NCBI GenBank assembly: GCA_003988855.1
Contig: QYAI01000037.1
Span: 124,001 to 188,000, forward strand
Reading direction: 5' to 3'
Length of the DNA stretch: 64,000 nt
DNA from: Arachnopeziza araneosa
Taxonomy: Eukaryota > Ascomycota > Leotiomycetes > Helotiales > Arachnopezizaceae
This document shows positions 47,545 to 59,536 of this stretch, piece after piece (position 1 is the stretch's first letter; the number at the start of each line of letters is the position of its first letter). The translations under genes and the position numbers were made by a program. Below the pieces are notes generated by a model. The model searched no databases. It was given only the letters and a program-made list of their open reading frames with translations, and was not told the DNA's origin.

Positions 47545-48409
47545 ATGGAGATTTCGATGATAACTTTGATGTTGCTGCTCGGAGCAACGAGAGTCCTTGC
47601 ACAATCCACTGCAACATTATGGTTCCCGATTGTCGATGATTCATCAGACATAATTGGAAGCATCTTAGGATCGGTATATTCGATCTCGAGGTCAAACCAA
47701 AATTTGAAAAACTGACAAGATGATAGGATTCAACTGCAACAACATACACCTTCGCTTGCCCTGGCACTGTGGATGTGGATGATTGTCCCTTACCAACACC
47801 CTTCACCTACACAGCAGGTCCCTCAACCATAGCATACACCAATATCTACGACCCGAATTATTATGAGTTACTCACCTCAGACATCGACACAGCATCTCTC
47901 GAGTAAGTGACCCTCCTATCCAGTCAAAAATCACACTGTGAATGAAACTAACAACTCCTAGAACCGAAATATGGACTTGCAAAATCACTTCTTCTTTCAC
48001 TGGAGTCTGCGTCGACTCCGCAACTGGACCTAGCAACAATGACGTTGCAACGACGACTTTAACGGGCGAGGAATTGGGCCTCATGGCCGTTACACTGACA
48101 TCGGATTGGGCTGCTGTCACAGGCCAGACTACGGATGTTTACACTGCGCCCACTGGAGTGCCATCCCAGGTCACGAAGACCGTGGTTAGCACCGAGACGG
48201 TGAGCGCTATAGGGAGTCAATCGAAGAGCTTGAGCTCTGAAACAGGAACAGCAACCGCAACCGCCAGTTTGAATAAATCTGGGACTACCACAGTCACGAC
48301 CGTAGTTTCTCCCACTAATAGCAGCAGCCAGAATAGAGCGGCAGTGGTAACAGGTGGACCGTGGATTGGGCTTGCTGCTGTGGGGGCTGTTGCTTGGGTT
48401 GCGTTGTGA
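47545..48409 (+). CDS. Predicted GPI-anchored Ser/Thr-rich surface protein
   Basis: This is a secreted, wall- or membrane-attached protein of unknown function. Exons are 47545-47673, 47727-47902 and 47962-48409 (250 aa). A signal peptide covers about residues 1-20 (ISMITLMLLLGATRVLAQS). The middle is small and cysteine-containing (FACPGTVDVDDCP, WTCKITSSFTGVCVD). A Ser/Thr-rich stalk (TETVSAIGSQSKSLSSETGT, TTVTTVVSPTNSSSQN) then leads to a hydrophobic C-terminus (WIGLAAVGAVAWVAL) that ends the protein, the arrangement used for GPI transfer. Many Pezizomycotina carry proteins of this kind, with a conserved TLWFP start. The frame is clean through both introns. Confidence 0.82.
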
Positions 48410-48950
48410 TGTGGGTAATGTGATGAGAGTAATGTCTAATGTATATGAATCTCTTTGAGTTTAGCGCACGCTTTTTGAAACGAAACTGATCATTTATGTT
48501 TTACGAGTTATTGAATATACGAGGATGAGATAATAGAGATTTGAAGCAGGCTAATGTATTTCAGGTAATTAGATTGCTGTTAAAGATCAATGGTATAGTT
48601 AGAAGCTATGCAATAAACCCCCCTGGTATCAGCCTTGTACAAATAGACCTTCTTTATTTATTGCTCTGTGTTAGCTCTGTTAGATGCTTGGTGTATCTTC
48701 AAGGTAAATGCAATTCATTCAATCTATACCCACTGCGTTACGACTATGTGTTGGAGAATTTTAGCGATCTTGACTAACTATTTCAGATGTTTCTTGGCCA
48801 GTTTCTGTGAATCTGTAATCCTCCGAAGCATTAAAGTTCAACTGCTCAATTTATTGTCTTCTCACATCAGACAAGAAATAACGCTCCCTACTCTATGCTA
48901 ATAAGAGGTAGCTGTCATAAGACAATCAATCTTTCAGTATTATTTTCGCT
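48410..48950. other. Intergenic, A/T-rich
   Basis: This is the 3' flank of the surface-protein gene. It contains A/T-rich sequence and only short chance frames. Confidence 0.5.
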
Positions 48951-49797
48951 CTATAATTTATTATGGCTTATTGTAATTCTGTCATCAAAGTTGTAGGTGC
49001 GGAGGTTAGCAAGTTGCTGAAATATTGGTCTCGGATCCAGCACCCGAAAGATGGGATCTGAAAAGCAAGTTGGAACGGCAAACGCTTGAGTGGATGTGCC
49101 GAGAAGTCCTTGGTCTTGAGAATTGTGGTTTAATTCCTTGTTTCTATTGATTTGATTTGTCTGCTTCGACAACCACTCAAGCCACGCATGGAACGGATGC
49201 TGCGGAGGCAACTCCGAAGGTTCACGAATGATCATCAATACGGGCGACGGCTCAGTGGAAGAGTAATCAAGAAACCTCTTCGGATAACGTTGCTCCCGCA
49301 CATAAATTTCCTTTCTGTGTAACCCATCTTTGTGAATTTGGTTGTCAGCAGCCCACCTGGATTAGCGCCGTACGAGTCGTGCTTTGGTGACACACACTCA
49401 ATATATCTTCAGCTTCAAGAGCTCTCGAGTCAAGTCTTTCATTTTCGGGTCCCAAAACACTTTTCTCCGTGCTTAAGCAAGTTTCGTGGAGGAACATCCC
49501 TGCATCCGGACTGATGAGAGATGGTAGATATGCCAATGGGGCGGATCCGTGTGGGCGAGATTGAGCAAGAAATTGTGATACTTTCACTTGTTTACTATCT
49601 TTTGTGTCAGATTGGAATTCTTATCGCTTTCAAGCCTCTGCATTCTACTGGTGCCGAATGTGGAAGGATCGATGGTGGTGACTTCTCAAATGGATATAAT
49701 AAGCCCCTTTTCTTCTTCAGACACCGAATCCTCAACCTTCAAATTCAATAATTCTGAAGCGCTTTTTGACCTCTTGACAGGTAATTTTGGACGTTTG
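48951..49797 (-). pseudogene. Relic of an unrecognised minus-strand gene
   Basis: Several minus-strand blocks read as protein with natural codon use. In order: about 49797-49690 (RPKLPVKRSKSASELLNLK, ...EDSVSEEEKGLIISI, then a TGA); about 49690-49590 (EVTTIDPSTFGTSRMQRLES); about 49540-49360 (PLAYLPSLISPDAGMFLHE, ...RALEAEDILSVCHQSTTR); and 48951-49310 (EIYVREQRYPKRFLDYSS, ...FSDPIFRVLDPRPIFQQL) to a TAG. The last two blocks join through a good 46-bp intron in phase 0. No ATG opens the upstream part, a TAA precedes it and a TGA interrupts it. The 5' end would run into the start of the plus-strand hydrolase. I do not recognise the family. Confidence 0.45.
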
Positions 49798-49827
49798 ATC
49801 AATTAAACAATATCAACAGCCGAAAAG

Positions 49828-51478
49828 ATGCGTTTCTTCAAAGCACGTCTTGTCTTGCTGGCTCTCTCGCACTTTGTTGTCTGCTCAGTGGCATCACCTG
49901 CTTCACTTGCAAAGCGTACTGGTCCAGTTTGCAAAGAAGTTACCATTCCTGTCACTATCACAGCCAAGAATTATGTCAGTGTTTATTTCTCTTTACACGC
50001 CACGGGAGCTTTGCATGGCTCTTTCTAAATGATCTTCGTAATGTACTGTACTGAATCCAGGAATCGCATAGTTATTGGCAGGTGTCGGTCTCTCTACGCT
50101 ACAACAGCAAAACCCAGATATCTTGACGAACCTTCTTGCTACTCTAGTCAACTTATTATTCATCGGGCTCAGCTACTTCATCGAGGACAAAACATACAAA
50201 ATCGCGGGTCGCTATTGTGAGCCTGAAATCTTCGTTGCGTCACGAACAAACACTTTACAGTTTCTCTCGCACCCTGCAACATATGACCGCAATTATGTGA
50301 GTCTCCATGAGGCCCACTGTACTAGTGGAATATTTTCTAACGGGTCAAGTGGTCAGGAGGTGTTTACCCGGGATCTGACCCTTCAGTCGAGCAGTACAGC
50401 TGGGTATCCTATGCTTCCAAGCTTGGTTATCCAACTTTTGCTATTGACCGCCTAGGGAATGGCATTTCAGATCACCCAAACTCCATTTTCGAGGTCCAAT
50501 GTCCAGCACAAGCAGCCACAATCCACGAACTCATCAACATGATCAAGTCTGGTAGTCAACCATTCCCACGGGCGTTTCCGAAGGTTGTCTACGTTGGCTG
50601 CAGCATGGGTTCTATTGTTGGAAACGTGTTAAACCAGTTATATCCAAATGGTACGGCTTATTCTCATACTCAATTGCTTTTCCTTTCTGTTGGAGCTTCT
50701 GAGCTCGCCAGTTGTTTCAGGAGCTAAATACTCACACAACCCTTGAGCATCGACTCTTGCAATATCCGGAACTTTATAAGAAATTCTGGCTTCTCACAGT
50801 GCTAATTTGATTATAGACGTCGAAGTCACTATTCTCACTGGGTTTAGCAAGTTCTGGGCTAGTGTCATTCCAGGCTTCACTGTAACTGCTGAGTTGGCCC
50901 CAGCTGCACTTGTTGACTCAAGTAAATATGGCTACCTTATGCTTGATGCTGGGTATCTTATTGCAAACAATCCATCTGGAACCGCATTTGAGCTCTTTTA
51001 CGGACCGGGCAAGTTCTACAATGGTAACTCCTCATCCCTATATTTCTGAATCAGGACGAGTCTAACCTCTAATCTCGCTTTAGAAACGTTCATTGCACTG
51101 GATTATCAGAACCGGGGTACTATTACCGTTGGTGAAGCTGTTTCAGGTGGTTTGGGCAGTGAGTCTCTTCTTCCAGATTCTTCCCTTTTGCTGATGTAGA
51201 AAGTCGCCGAAGCGCCAGCCTACAAAGGTGCTGTTTATGTGATGACAGGCCAGCAAGATGTTCTTTTTTGTGGTAGCTTGGGCCTTCCAGAGAACGGACC
51301 TGGACAATGTGTCTCGGCAGCTAGTAACAGACTGGCGGATACCTCCTCCTTCTATCCAGCGGCGAGCAACTACTCCTGGATTGCTTTACCAAACGCAGGC
51401 CATTGCTGGGAGCATCAGTATGTAGCACAGTATGGCTTTCATCAAGCCCATCTATACCTAGAGCAACGAGGTTTCTAA
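49828..51478 (+). CDS. Secreted alpha/beta hydrolase
   Basis: This is a predicted extracellular esterase- or lipase-like hydrolase of unknown substrate. Six exons fit: 49828-49974, 50072-50296, 50350-50650, 50817-51023, 51084-51158 and 51204-51478 (409 aa). A signal peptide covers about the first 22 residues (LVLLALSHFVVCSVASPAS), and a Lys-Arg that could be a Kex2 site follows. Core motifs are YPTFAIDRLGNGIS, the nucleophile elbow VGCSMGS with Ser209, VTILTGFSKFWASVIPGF, VMTGQQDVLFCGSLGLP and the catalytic histidine in NAGHCW (His385). The oxyanion region reads FLSHPATYDRNY, where I would expect VHG. It stands head to head with the antisense relic. Exon 6 was placed at 51204 because the nearer AG at 51199 breaks the frame. 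Confidence 0.82.
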
Positions 51479-52208
51479 GATCAAAATTTTCACAAGGATG
51501 ACTTGGTTGGGGATGTGTGGCATGGTCTTTCTTTGAGGCTGCAACTTTTTTAGCTCTGTGCCTTAGTTATAGTCATGATCCCATCCTTCTGTTATTGTTT
51601 AACCAATTCAATTCAACTTCCCGCTGTCAATACGTGTTCTCCTGCTTGTTTTTTCCGAACATTATGTCTTATAAAATGGAAGATGGTTTTAGCTAGAGAC
51701 TTCCTTGAATTAGGTCACCCACATCAATTCTTTGTAATTGGAGAATGGAATATGAGTATTACACGCTGGAGAGAGAATATTGAGAACAATGTACTACCTC
51801 TGACTTGTATGTATCTTCTTGAAATGTCAATAAACAAATAGCGATTAATTGAGCGCGAAATTCCCCGGTAATGATCTCCTGACTCGTATTTTAAGCGAGC
51901 CACCTTCAAAAGAGGGGGAGGTGCTTTTAAGTTATTCTTTCCACCAACAACTCCTTCATTCTTACATACCGTCACGGACTAAAATATGCTAAGACAGTAA
52001 AGTAGTTACAGCTTCTTTTGACTTCGAAACTGCTTCTTCTTCTACAATTATTCTACTCAAAGAGTTTCCTCTCCGGTGACGTCTTTAATCACGCTTCAGT
52101 CGCGGAACGCTGCTGAGCTTCTAAAGTGTTTTATTCATACATCAAAGTTCTCATTCAAGAAATTCTATTTTGGAGCTTAAAACGGTGTGAAGTCTAGTCC
52201 CTACCGCC
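51479..52208. other. Intergenic region before the alpha-glucosidase gene
   Basis: This is the 3' flank of the hydrolase and promoter of the GH13 gene. It is A/T-rich, with no recognised motif or gene. Confidence 0.5.
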
Positions 52209-54253
52209 ATGACATCTCCCTCCCCCATCAAAAGAGCCTGGTGGAAGGAATCGTCCGTCTATCAAATCTACCCCGCCTCTTTCAAGGACTCCAACGGCGA
52301 TGGCCTGGGCGATATCCCAGGGATTATCTCTAAACTAGACTATATCAAAGCTTTGGGTATTGATATCATCTGGGTCTGCCCTATCTACAAATCACCTCAA
52401 GTGGATATGGGATATGATATCTCCGATTACAGAGACATCCATGCACCTTATGGCACCCTAGCTGATGTAGAAGAACTAATCAAGGGATGTCATGAGAGGC
52501 AGATGAAGTTCGTGATGGATTTGGTGGTTAATCATAGTTCTGATCAGGTAGGTCGTATTTAAGTACGGGGGTCGGAATTGGATGAGTGGCTGATTTAAGG
52601 TAGCATAAATGGTTCCTAGATGCAAAGAAGTCTAAGCAAAGCGAGTTCAGAGACTATTATATTTGGAAGAAGCCAAAATACGATGCCAGCGGCAAGCGTC
52701 ATCCTCCCAACAATTGGGGCGCGGTTTGGGGAGGTGGGTCGTCAGTGGAATAGATTCTACGTGTCAAGCTAAGATCAACCAGGGAGTGCGTGGGAGTATG
52801 ACGAGGCTTCAGATGAGTATTATCTGCATATATTTGCTCCAGAGCAACCGGATTTGAATTGGGAGAATCCGAAATTGCGAGACGAGGTTCATGATATAAT
52901 GCGGTTTTGGTTGGATAAAGGAGTGGATGGATTTAGGTGAGATTGACCGACCTACAGACATGGGGCGATTGACTAAGTTCTCATCCAGAATGGATGTCAT
53001 TAACTTCATCAGTAAAGTTCCAGGGTTCCCAGACGCGGAAATCACCAGACCAGATGTCGAGTGGCAACCTGGGGGAAAGTTTTACGCTTGTGGTCCGAGA
53101 CTCCATGAATATCTCCTTGCTTTAGGAAAAATCCTAAAAAAGTATAATGCGTTCTCTGTAGGAGAGATGCCTGGTGTGAACGATCCCAAGGAGATTCTCA
53201 ACGCAGTTGGATTTGACCGTGGTGAACTGAACATGATTTTCCATTTCGAGGTGTAAGTAAGGTCTGGAGGCATTCAAAGAACAGTCTGCTGACAAGAGTA
53301 TGAAGTGTGGAGATGGATTCTGGTCCAGGTGGAAAATTCTCACCTCGCGATTGGAATTTACCAACCTTGAAGCACATTGTAAATAAATGGCAGACCTTCA
53401 TGCTAGAAAACGATGGGTGGAATGCTTTATATCTGGAAAATCATGATCAGAGCCGCTCAGTCTCTCGCTGGGGGTCTGATTTGCCAGAACATAGAGTTGC
53501 ATGTGCTCAGATGTTTGCTACCTTTCTGGCTCTGCAGAGCGGGACTCTTTTTGTGTATCAAGGTCAGGAGTTGGGCTTAATTAATGTCCCACACGATCGT
53601 GAGATCTCCGAGTATCGAGATTTGGAGACCTTAAATGCTTGGAACGAGTACAGCTTTAGTCCTGTTCCTTCCTCAGATATGCTGACAAACAAATAGTGTG
53701 ATGAAATACCATCCAGATGACAAAGAACTCCAGCGTCTCACGCTGCAACAAATCAATCTCAAGTCCCGGGATAATGCTCGAACACCAATGCAGGTAAATG
53801 CGATAACAACCGCATTTATAGAATGAGGCTGACAGTTGATAGTGGAGCGACACCCCTTACGCAGGCTTCTCAACCTCTAAACCGTGGCAGAAAGAAAACG
53901 AGAGTTATCATTTCATCAACGCGGAAGCCCAAGTCGGGGTCAAAGATAGTGTTTTCGAGTATTGGGCTTCCATCCTCCGTCTGAGAAAATCCCATCAAAA
54001 CATCTTCATCTACGGCAATTTCGAGCTGGTAGGTGCGAAGAATGATGACGTCTTTGCTTATACCAGGAATTTTGAGGACGAGAAGGCATTGGTCGTGACC
54101 AATTTCAGAAAAACTGAAGTGAAATGGCCTGTTCCCCAAGGTATCACGCTGAAGAAAGATGGAGTGTTGATCACGAATTCGGGAGGGCTGACAGTCAATG
54201 ATGGGGAGTTGGTGCTGGAACCCTTCCACGCTTTTGTGTGTTTGGTGGAATGA
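52209..54253 (+). CDS. GH13 alpha-glucosidase (maltase/isomaltase type)
   Basis: It hydrolyses terminal alpha-glucosidic bonds of maltose or isomalto-oligosaccharides. There is no signal peptide, so it is probably intracellular. Seven exons fit: 52209-52547, 52604-52733, 52783-52936, 52989-53252, 53306-53647, 53697-53793 and 53843-54253 (578 aa). It opens with the family start WWKESSVYQIYPASFKDSNG. The four GH13 regions are complete: DLVVNHSSDQ; GVDGFRMDVI with nucleophile Asp210; SVGEMPG with acid/base Glu267; and LENHDQSR with Asp343. A typical NARTPMQWSDTPYAGFS loop and a beta-rich C-terminal domain follow. The QIYPASF-DSNGDG spelling suits fungal maltases next to maltose permeases, but no permease or regulator is seen within the window. 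Confidence 0.94.
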
Positions 54254-54624
54254 TATAGTTACAACTGCTTGGTAGGGACCTTGACAAACACCAGAGCACT
54301 TGCCAAGCGCTGATGTAAACAAATGTCTGGGCGCTCTTTCCATATCATCAAGGGCATACACTAGAGATAGACTCGAAGAGAAACACATCCCTATGAACCG
54401 TCCTATAAACATCAATATTCCCGGGCATCCTTTTTCAACCTAGGCATCAGACTTATGGAATCTCACTTTCCTGATACTAATTATCTTTACTGCATTTCTG
54501 ACCCTCAGTACCGATCGAAGTATGTGATAGCATTTGCATAAGCTCGCAAGTCCTTTCATCCAAGCCTTCGTTCCTAATCCGATTTTGCTATTTTCATCGT
54601 TTTATTAATCCTGTCACCGCTTAA
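54254..54624. other. Short intergenic region
   Basis: This is the 3' flank of the alpha-glucosidase and leader of the next gene. Nothing else was recognised. Confidence 0.5.
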
Positions 54625-56502
54625 ATGGGAACCCTCAAAGGTGGTTCAACTTCCCAAGCTCGAACATCAGACACTTCTGTGAGTCCTAATACCGTCGACA
54701 CCAGAACCGGCACAGATGTCTCTTCTTACTTTCTCATCCGTCGAAGAACTCCTGAAACCCCCGGCCTGTCGACTACTCTACCCCATCCTCGATCCCGAAA
54801 AGACAAAAATCCAAAACACTCCCATTTTTTATCTCATGAGTCGGAGGAATCATATAAAAGTAAGGTCAAAAGGGGAAACTCTAGCACGTCCTCAGTGTCA
54901 TTTGCCACGAGGCTCAAAAACGTCAATGATTGGAATGACAATCACAATGTAAGCGACAACTCGTCGGTTTCACATGATCAATCCAGCGCGGGCCATCCAT
55001 CAGATCCACCGAGACCAGCGCGGGAAGGATTTGAATGGGTATGGTTCCCAGAAGGATATTGGGCGGAGCGAGAGTTCAAAGGCCCAGGCAGCTCATCAAG
55101 GAGAGATACGCCAGCCTCGAGTTCAAAACCAAAATGGTGGAACCGCCAAAGCTCGGACTTTGTAACTAAGAAAATGAGTAAGAGTATTATTGAATCAGAT
55201 CGCACCAGCAGCTTCGATTATCAGGCTGTAGCTAAATTTATTGATGTGCCAAAGATCAAGGTTGACAACATGCCGATTCCAGAAACAAGATCAGGTAGCG
55301 AAGCCAAAGCTAGGAAAAGCAGCAAAATTAGCAAGAGTAGTAAGTCATCAAGCCAAAAAATGGGAATTGGATTTTTAGGACTCCAATTCGTCCGGCAACC
55401 GTCAATTGGGTCAGCCGAAGAGCAAGACGATGTTCTGGGTTTCTACTGTAGAACGAAGAAGCAAATCAAGCACCGATTCGGGAAGAAGGAGGAATCTGTA
55501 AGTGTTGGTGGAGATATATAAAGATATTCACTGAGACACTAGGCACTTGATGACGAATTTTTAGAAGAGAAAGGTCATATGGATGCAGAATCTCGTACCG
55601 CTACAGTGCTCGAAGGTGCGGCAAAGTACTTCGATAAACAGCAAAAGGAATACAAGAGCTTGCAACCGAAAAAGCGAATGTCAATGGCAACGACACAAAC
55701 TATAGGCTCCCCTCCGAGATATCGTAGAACTTACGGTCTGGCTCCTTGGCATCGCAAGAACTCGCAGGATTCCGTCTTCAGCATTTCAAGCAGTGTCCAT
55801 AATCTGTTGATGGGCAAGGCTCCTGCAACCACCCCTATCCATGAACCTCCTTATATAGGACACGACAGGAAAGAATACATTCAAGGTAGGGGTATTTTAG
55901 TTACGAAGAGCATATGGCTAACATATCATCTAGTCGATATTTCGAGTGGAGATCCTCATGGGCTTTCTTTTCTTCCCTCGGTGAATCTCCAAAGAATAAA
56001 TGAATGATATTTGCGGACAAAGCTAAGCACTGAATAGGAAGCTACACGGCTTAACACACCTCCGACATCACCTGGAATACCAAATGTCCAGGCACGAGGC
56101 TTCTTCTTCGATCTGAATGCGCCTACAGACGATACAGATTCAGGAGAACATTCGGGGACTATTAGCACCAAGTCTGCTAGCACATCGGCTAGAAATAAGG
56201 ACGGCACTTTGACGCCTCGGGACTGGTGGGAGGGAGAAGTGAAGCATGGAGCAACTACTAAATCGACACATTCTAGCCCTGCCCGAAGTCTCGAAGCATT
56301 AAGTCCAGGCGTCTCTCAATTCGAACTCAATACCCCAGAGCACTTACCTAGCAGTCCATTGTGTCCTCGGAACTCAAAACATGCAAGTGGCGGAAGAGGA
56401 GTATGCGTATATCATGGTCGAAGAAGAAGCGGGGGGTTGAAGCATTTGAAGAAAACAAGTACCGGTAATAGTAATGGTACCGAAGGAAGGGAATGCCTTT
56501 AG
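54625..56502 (+). CDS. Unrecognised Ser/Lys-rich, mostly disordered protein
   Basis: I do not recognise this protein. Exons are 54625-55497, 55543-55885 and 56042-56502 (558 aa), with consistent phases. It is rich in Ser, Lys, Arg and Pro, with low-complexity patches (ARKSSKISKSSKSSSQK). One short ordered-looking motif is EGFEWVWFPEGYWAERE, rich in Trp. A second is RRTYGLAPWHRKNSQDSVFS. The stretch ARGFFFDLNAPTDDTDSG, with LTPRDWWEGE, is the other likely conserved region. No signal peptide, membrane helix or enzyme motif is visible. Proteins with this FEWVWFPEGYWAER pattern are common as hypothetical proteins in Pezizomycotina, to my memory. The acceptor of the second intron (56041) was chosen by frame. 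Confidence 0.72.
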
Positions 56503-56691
56503 AACTTAGCACAGCTTGGCTGGAATCCATAAATTGAATATGCATGGCTCCAAGATGTCAACGGAAAGTCAATAAACTACGCGACAAAAACTGCGCGACT
56601 GGTCTCTTTCTTCCGCCATAACTTTTGAACCTCAAATCCTCAGCCTCCTCAAGACTCGACAAAGAAAACGACAACGCCACCAATCGACGAG

Positions 56692-58009
56692 ATGGCAACC
56701 TCCAACCCCGTCCAGCAGGATCCTTTGAATCTATTACGACAAGCAATTTCTTCGGGCTCAGCTTGCATTCCAACAACAACCGAAGATGCGAGTTCAGCCG
56801 ATTCCGTGGACCTCAGCCTAGCCAAAGCCACATACCTGCACTTCAGCTCCCCAAATCAACTTTCTATCCCCCTCTCGACACCCACCCGTTTCTTCTCTTC
56901 CGGGAAACCTGTCGATCTACGCAGTATCTACTTCGCCTATCAAAAGCGCGAGTTTGCCATTCCAGCATACAATGAAGCCGCAGCAGCGCTAAACGATGAG
57001 CTCGGTAGAGCAGGAGAGATCCACAAGCTTGCCTTCGTCGAACGCCTAGATCTACTGACGTGGCTAGAGGGCGCAAGCGAGGATAGCGAGTACATCAAGC
57101 CTTTGGCTGAGGAGACGATTGCTGCAGCGGAGAGCGCGCAAGTTGCGGCGGGTCTTAAAGGTGGAATTGCGCCTGTGACTAGTGCCTCGGGAGCAAGAGG
57201 AGCAAAGAACTTAGACCCAAGGCTAGCGGAGATCTATAACGGCGAGAGGAGAATGGGAGACCGGAATAGCGTATTACGGGGTATTAAACCTACTGTGAGT
57301 TAGCACAAACCTTTTGGATATCTATCCACTAATATCTATCAAGGATTTCTCGCATGTTCGTAAACTCGCGGCTCCATGGAAAGGTAAACCCAGCTCTTCA
57401 ACAACAGCTGTTGCTGCCGCCTCAGCTACAGCCTCAAACCCCACCTCTCTTCCACACAACCCCAAGGCTCCTGTTCGCCGTCCAGATCCCATCATCCTGC
57501 TCTCCCCCTCCGCTTCCTCCCTTCTCAAAATGTCCAACATCAAATCCTTCCTCGAAAGTGGCGTCTACGTCCCCGCAGACGGCACTTCATCAACCTCCAC
57601 ATCTTCTGCTACCATCCTGCACATTATGCGCCTTCTCCCCGGCATTGACCCTTCTCGTACCATCCGCTTCATCATCGTAGATACGCCTGAGCAATTCAAG
57701 CCCGAGTACTGGAGTCGTGTGGTTGCAGTGTTTACTACAGGTCAGGCTTGGCAGTTCAAAAACTACAAGTGGCAGCAGCCCACCGAACTGTTCCGTCATG
57801 CGCTGGGCGTGTATGTTGGATGGAGGGGAGAGGCCCCCCCTGACACCATTAAGGGATGGGGAAGAGGTGTGTTAAGCGTAGGTATTGACAAGTGGGTGCA
57901 AGGAGGGAGTAGGTGGAGGGATCGGGAGGTGATAGAAGGGATATGGAAGACTGTTGAAGAAGGCATGAGAGCAAAAGGATGGACGAGAGATAGAGGGCCT
58001 ATGGCTTAA
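56692..58009 (+). CDS. CDC73: Paf1-complex subunit CDC73
   Basis: This is a nuclear RNA polymerase II elongation factor; the Paf1 complex links transcription with histone H2B ubiquitination, H3 methylation and 3' processing. Exons are 56692-57294 and 57344-58009, phase 0 (422 aa). The N-terminus DPLNLLRQAISSG is the family start. A helical middle follows (FAYQKREFAIPAYNEAA, VERLDLLTWLEG), then NGERRMGDRNSVLRGIKPTDFSHVRKLAAP. The C-terminal Ras-like domain has PIILLSPSASSLLKMSNIKSF, IRFIIVDTPEQFKPEYWSRV, TTGQAWQFKNYKWQQP and LFRHALGVYVGWRGE. Length is close to yeast Cdc73. The gene looks intact. Confidence 0.95.
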
Positions 58010-59501
58010 GATGGAGGGTTGGAGGCTGAATTGTAGCATGCAAAGGAATTGAAGGCAGGAAAAACAATCTCTGGCATTGGAGTTGGAGCCGGAGTCGGAG
58101 TTGAGGTGTTACTAAATCTATGCGGTTCCGGTGGTATAATCTGCCTCTATATGATCGCCAGAGCAGTGGAAATCAAGATACTTACCTAACCTTTCCCAAA
58201 TGACTCTTGATCCCTAAGTACACGCAAGGAAAAATTTATGGATCGTCCAGCTTTCTTTCAGAGTGTGAGTTGTCAGTTGACTGCTTGAAATCAACTTCAT
58301 ATTCGAACCAATCTAATTGCATCTATACACAAACAGTCTCTAGCATATCATGTTACCATGAGACATCAAGTAGCCAAGAGATGAGAAAGGAGTGCTGAAA
58401 CTCACCTTGAAAAGTTAAGTTTAAGTCTGTGTTTGTGTTTACTCTTCACATTTACTTCTGTTGTCATGGCTGGGTCTAGGCACTCAACCCAAAAGTGCTG
58501 ATGGTTCCTGGCACGAAGCAGATCTTAGGAGGAAGAGGACGTCTACCTGAGATGACACGTTTTCCACATTGTGGTGGCTCGAGAAAGGTGCAATGCGTGC
58601 AGGGAGAGCGACAAGACCTCCAAGGAGGAGTGCGCGGGTCAGATGGGTTGGAGATGTTCTATTCGTATTCATATTTACTATCTTCACGTCCTTCGAATTC
58701 ATGGGAAGTCTTGTTGCGATGTGAGGTTCAGACTGGGAGAAAAGTGAGGGTCTGTTGTAGATGGAGTTCATGTCGACGGTTAGGTAGCGAGAAGGAAGCT
58801 AAGAGTGCAGTGGATGTGAGAAACCGAGAGATTGGAAAGCTGCATTTATGAAAGGAAAGCGATTTATGGTTTTATTGCAGGATATAAAACTCATCATGAG
58901 GCATTTTAGATTACAAGTCTCTACTATTCGTGCAATGGTTCGAAGACAGATGATTATTGTTCCTTTCGTCACAAACCACGTAACTGGAAAGCATCGGCAG
59001 GAGCAGGACCACAACAGAGGATCTAGTAAACTTTACCCAACGGCAGAAGCAATCATACATCCGACGAGAGAAGGATTAAGCATGCACTTAATCTTTACGT
59101 GCAAGCACCTGCGGATCAAACTGCCCTTGGGGTTATTTGAGACCCATCACCACTGGGACATTAGTCAAGGAGTTACACACGCATTGCATCCCCAGTCACA
59201 CAGGTTCACGGGACCGATCGCACACTCTCAGAATTTACATCTCGTCCACCTCTTGCACTATCTCCGCGCGGAAACAGACATCGACTTCTCCACTCGTTCC
59301 AACAGATGGCTATGGAATGACACGGCATGTGAGATTCAGCACGTACCCGTTTAAATCCCAAGAAACTGACTCGCCATACCAGCGGTGTAGATGGGAGCCT
59401 GCAGCAACTGGTTCTTTGTGTTGTGGTGTGTGCTGCTTGGCTCTGTGCAGGTGTACTGGCGCTGTGTGACAGGTTGGTGTGAGCAGAGATCCCGAATCTT
59501 C

Positions 59502-59536
59502 GGGAAGGCGGGAAGGGGAAGGGGAAGGGGAAGGGA
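59502..59536. repeat. GGAAGG repeat
   Basis: About 35 bases of GGGAAGG/GGGGAA units in non-coding DNA. Confidence 0.85.

Noticed and set aside
52209..54253. Alpha-glucosidase as a broken gene because of many short frames
   Set aside because: Seven exons join with correct phases, and all catalytic residues are present.
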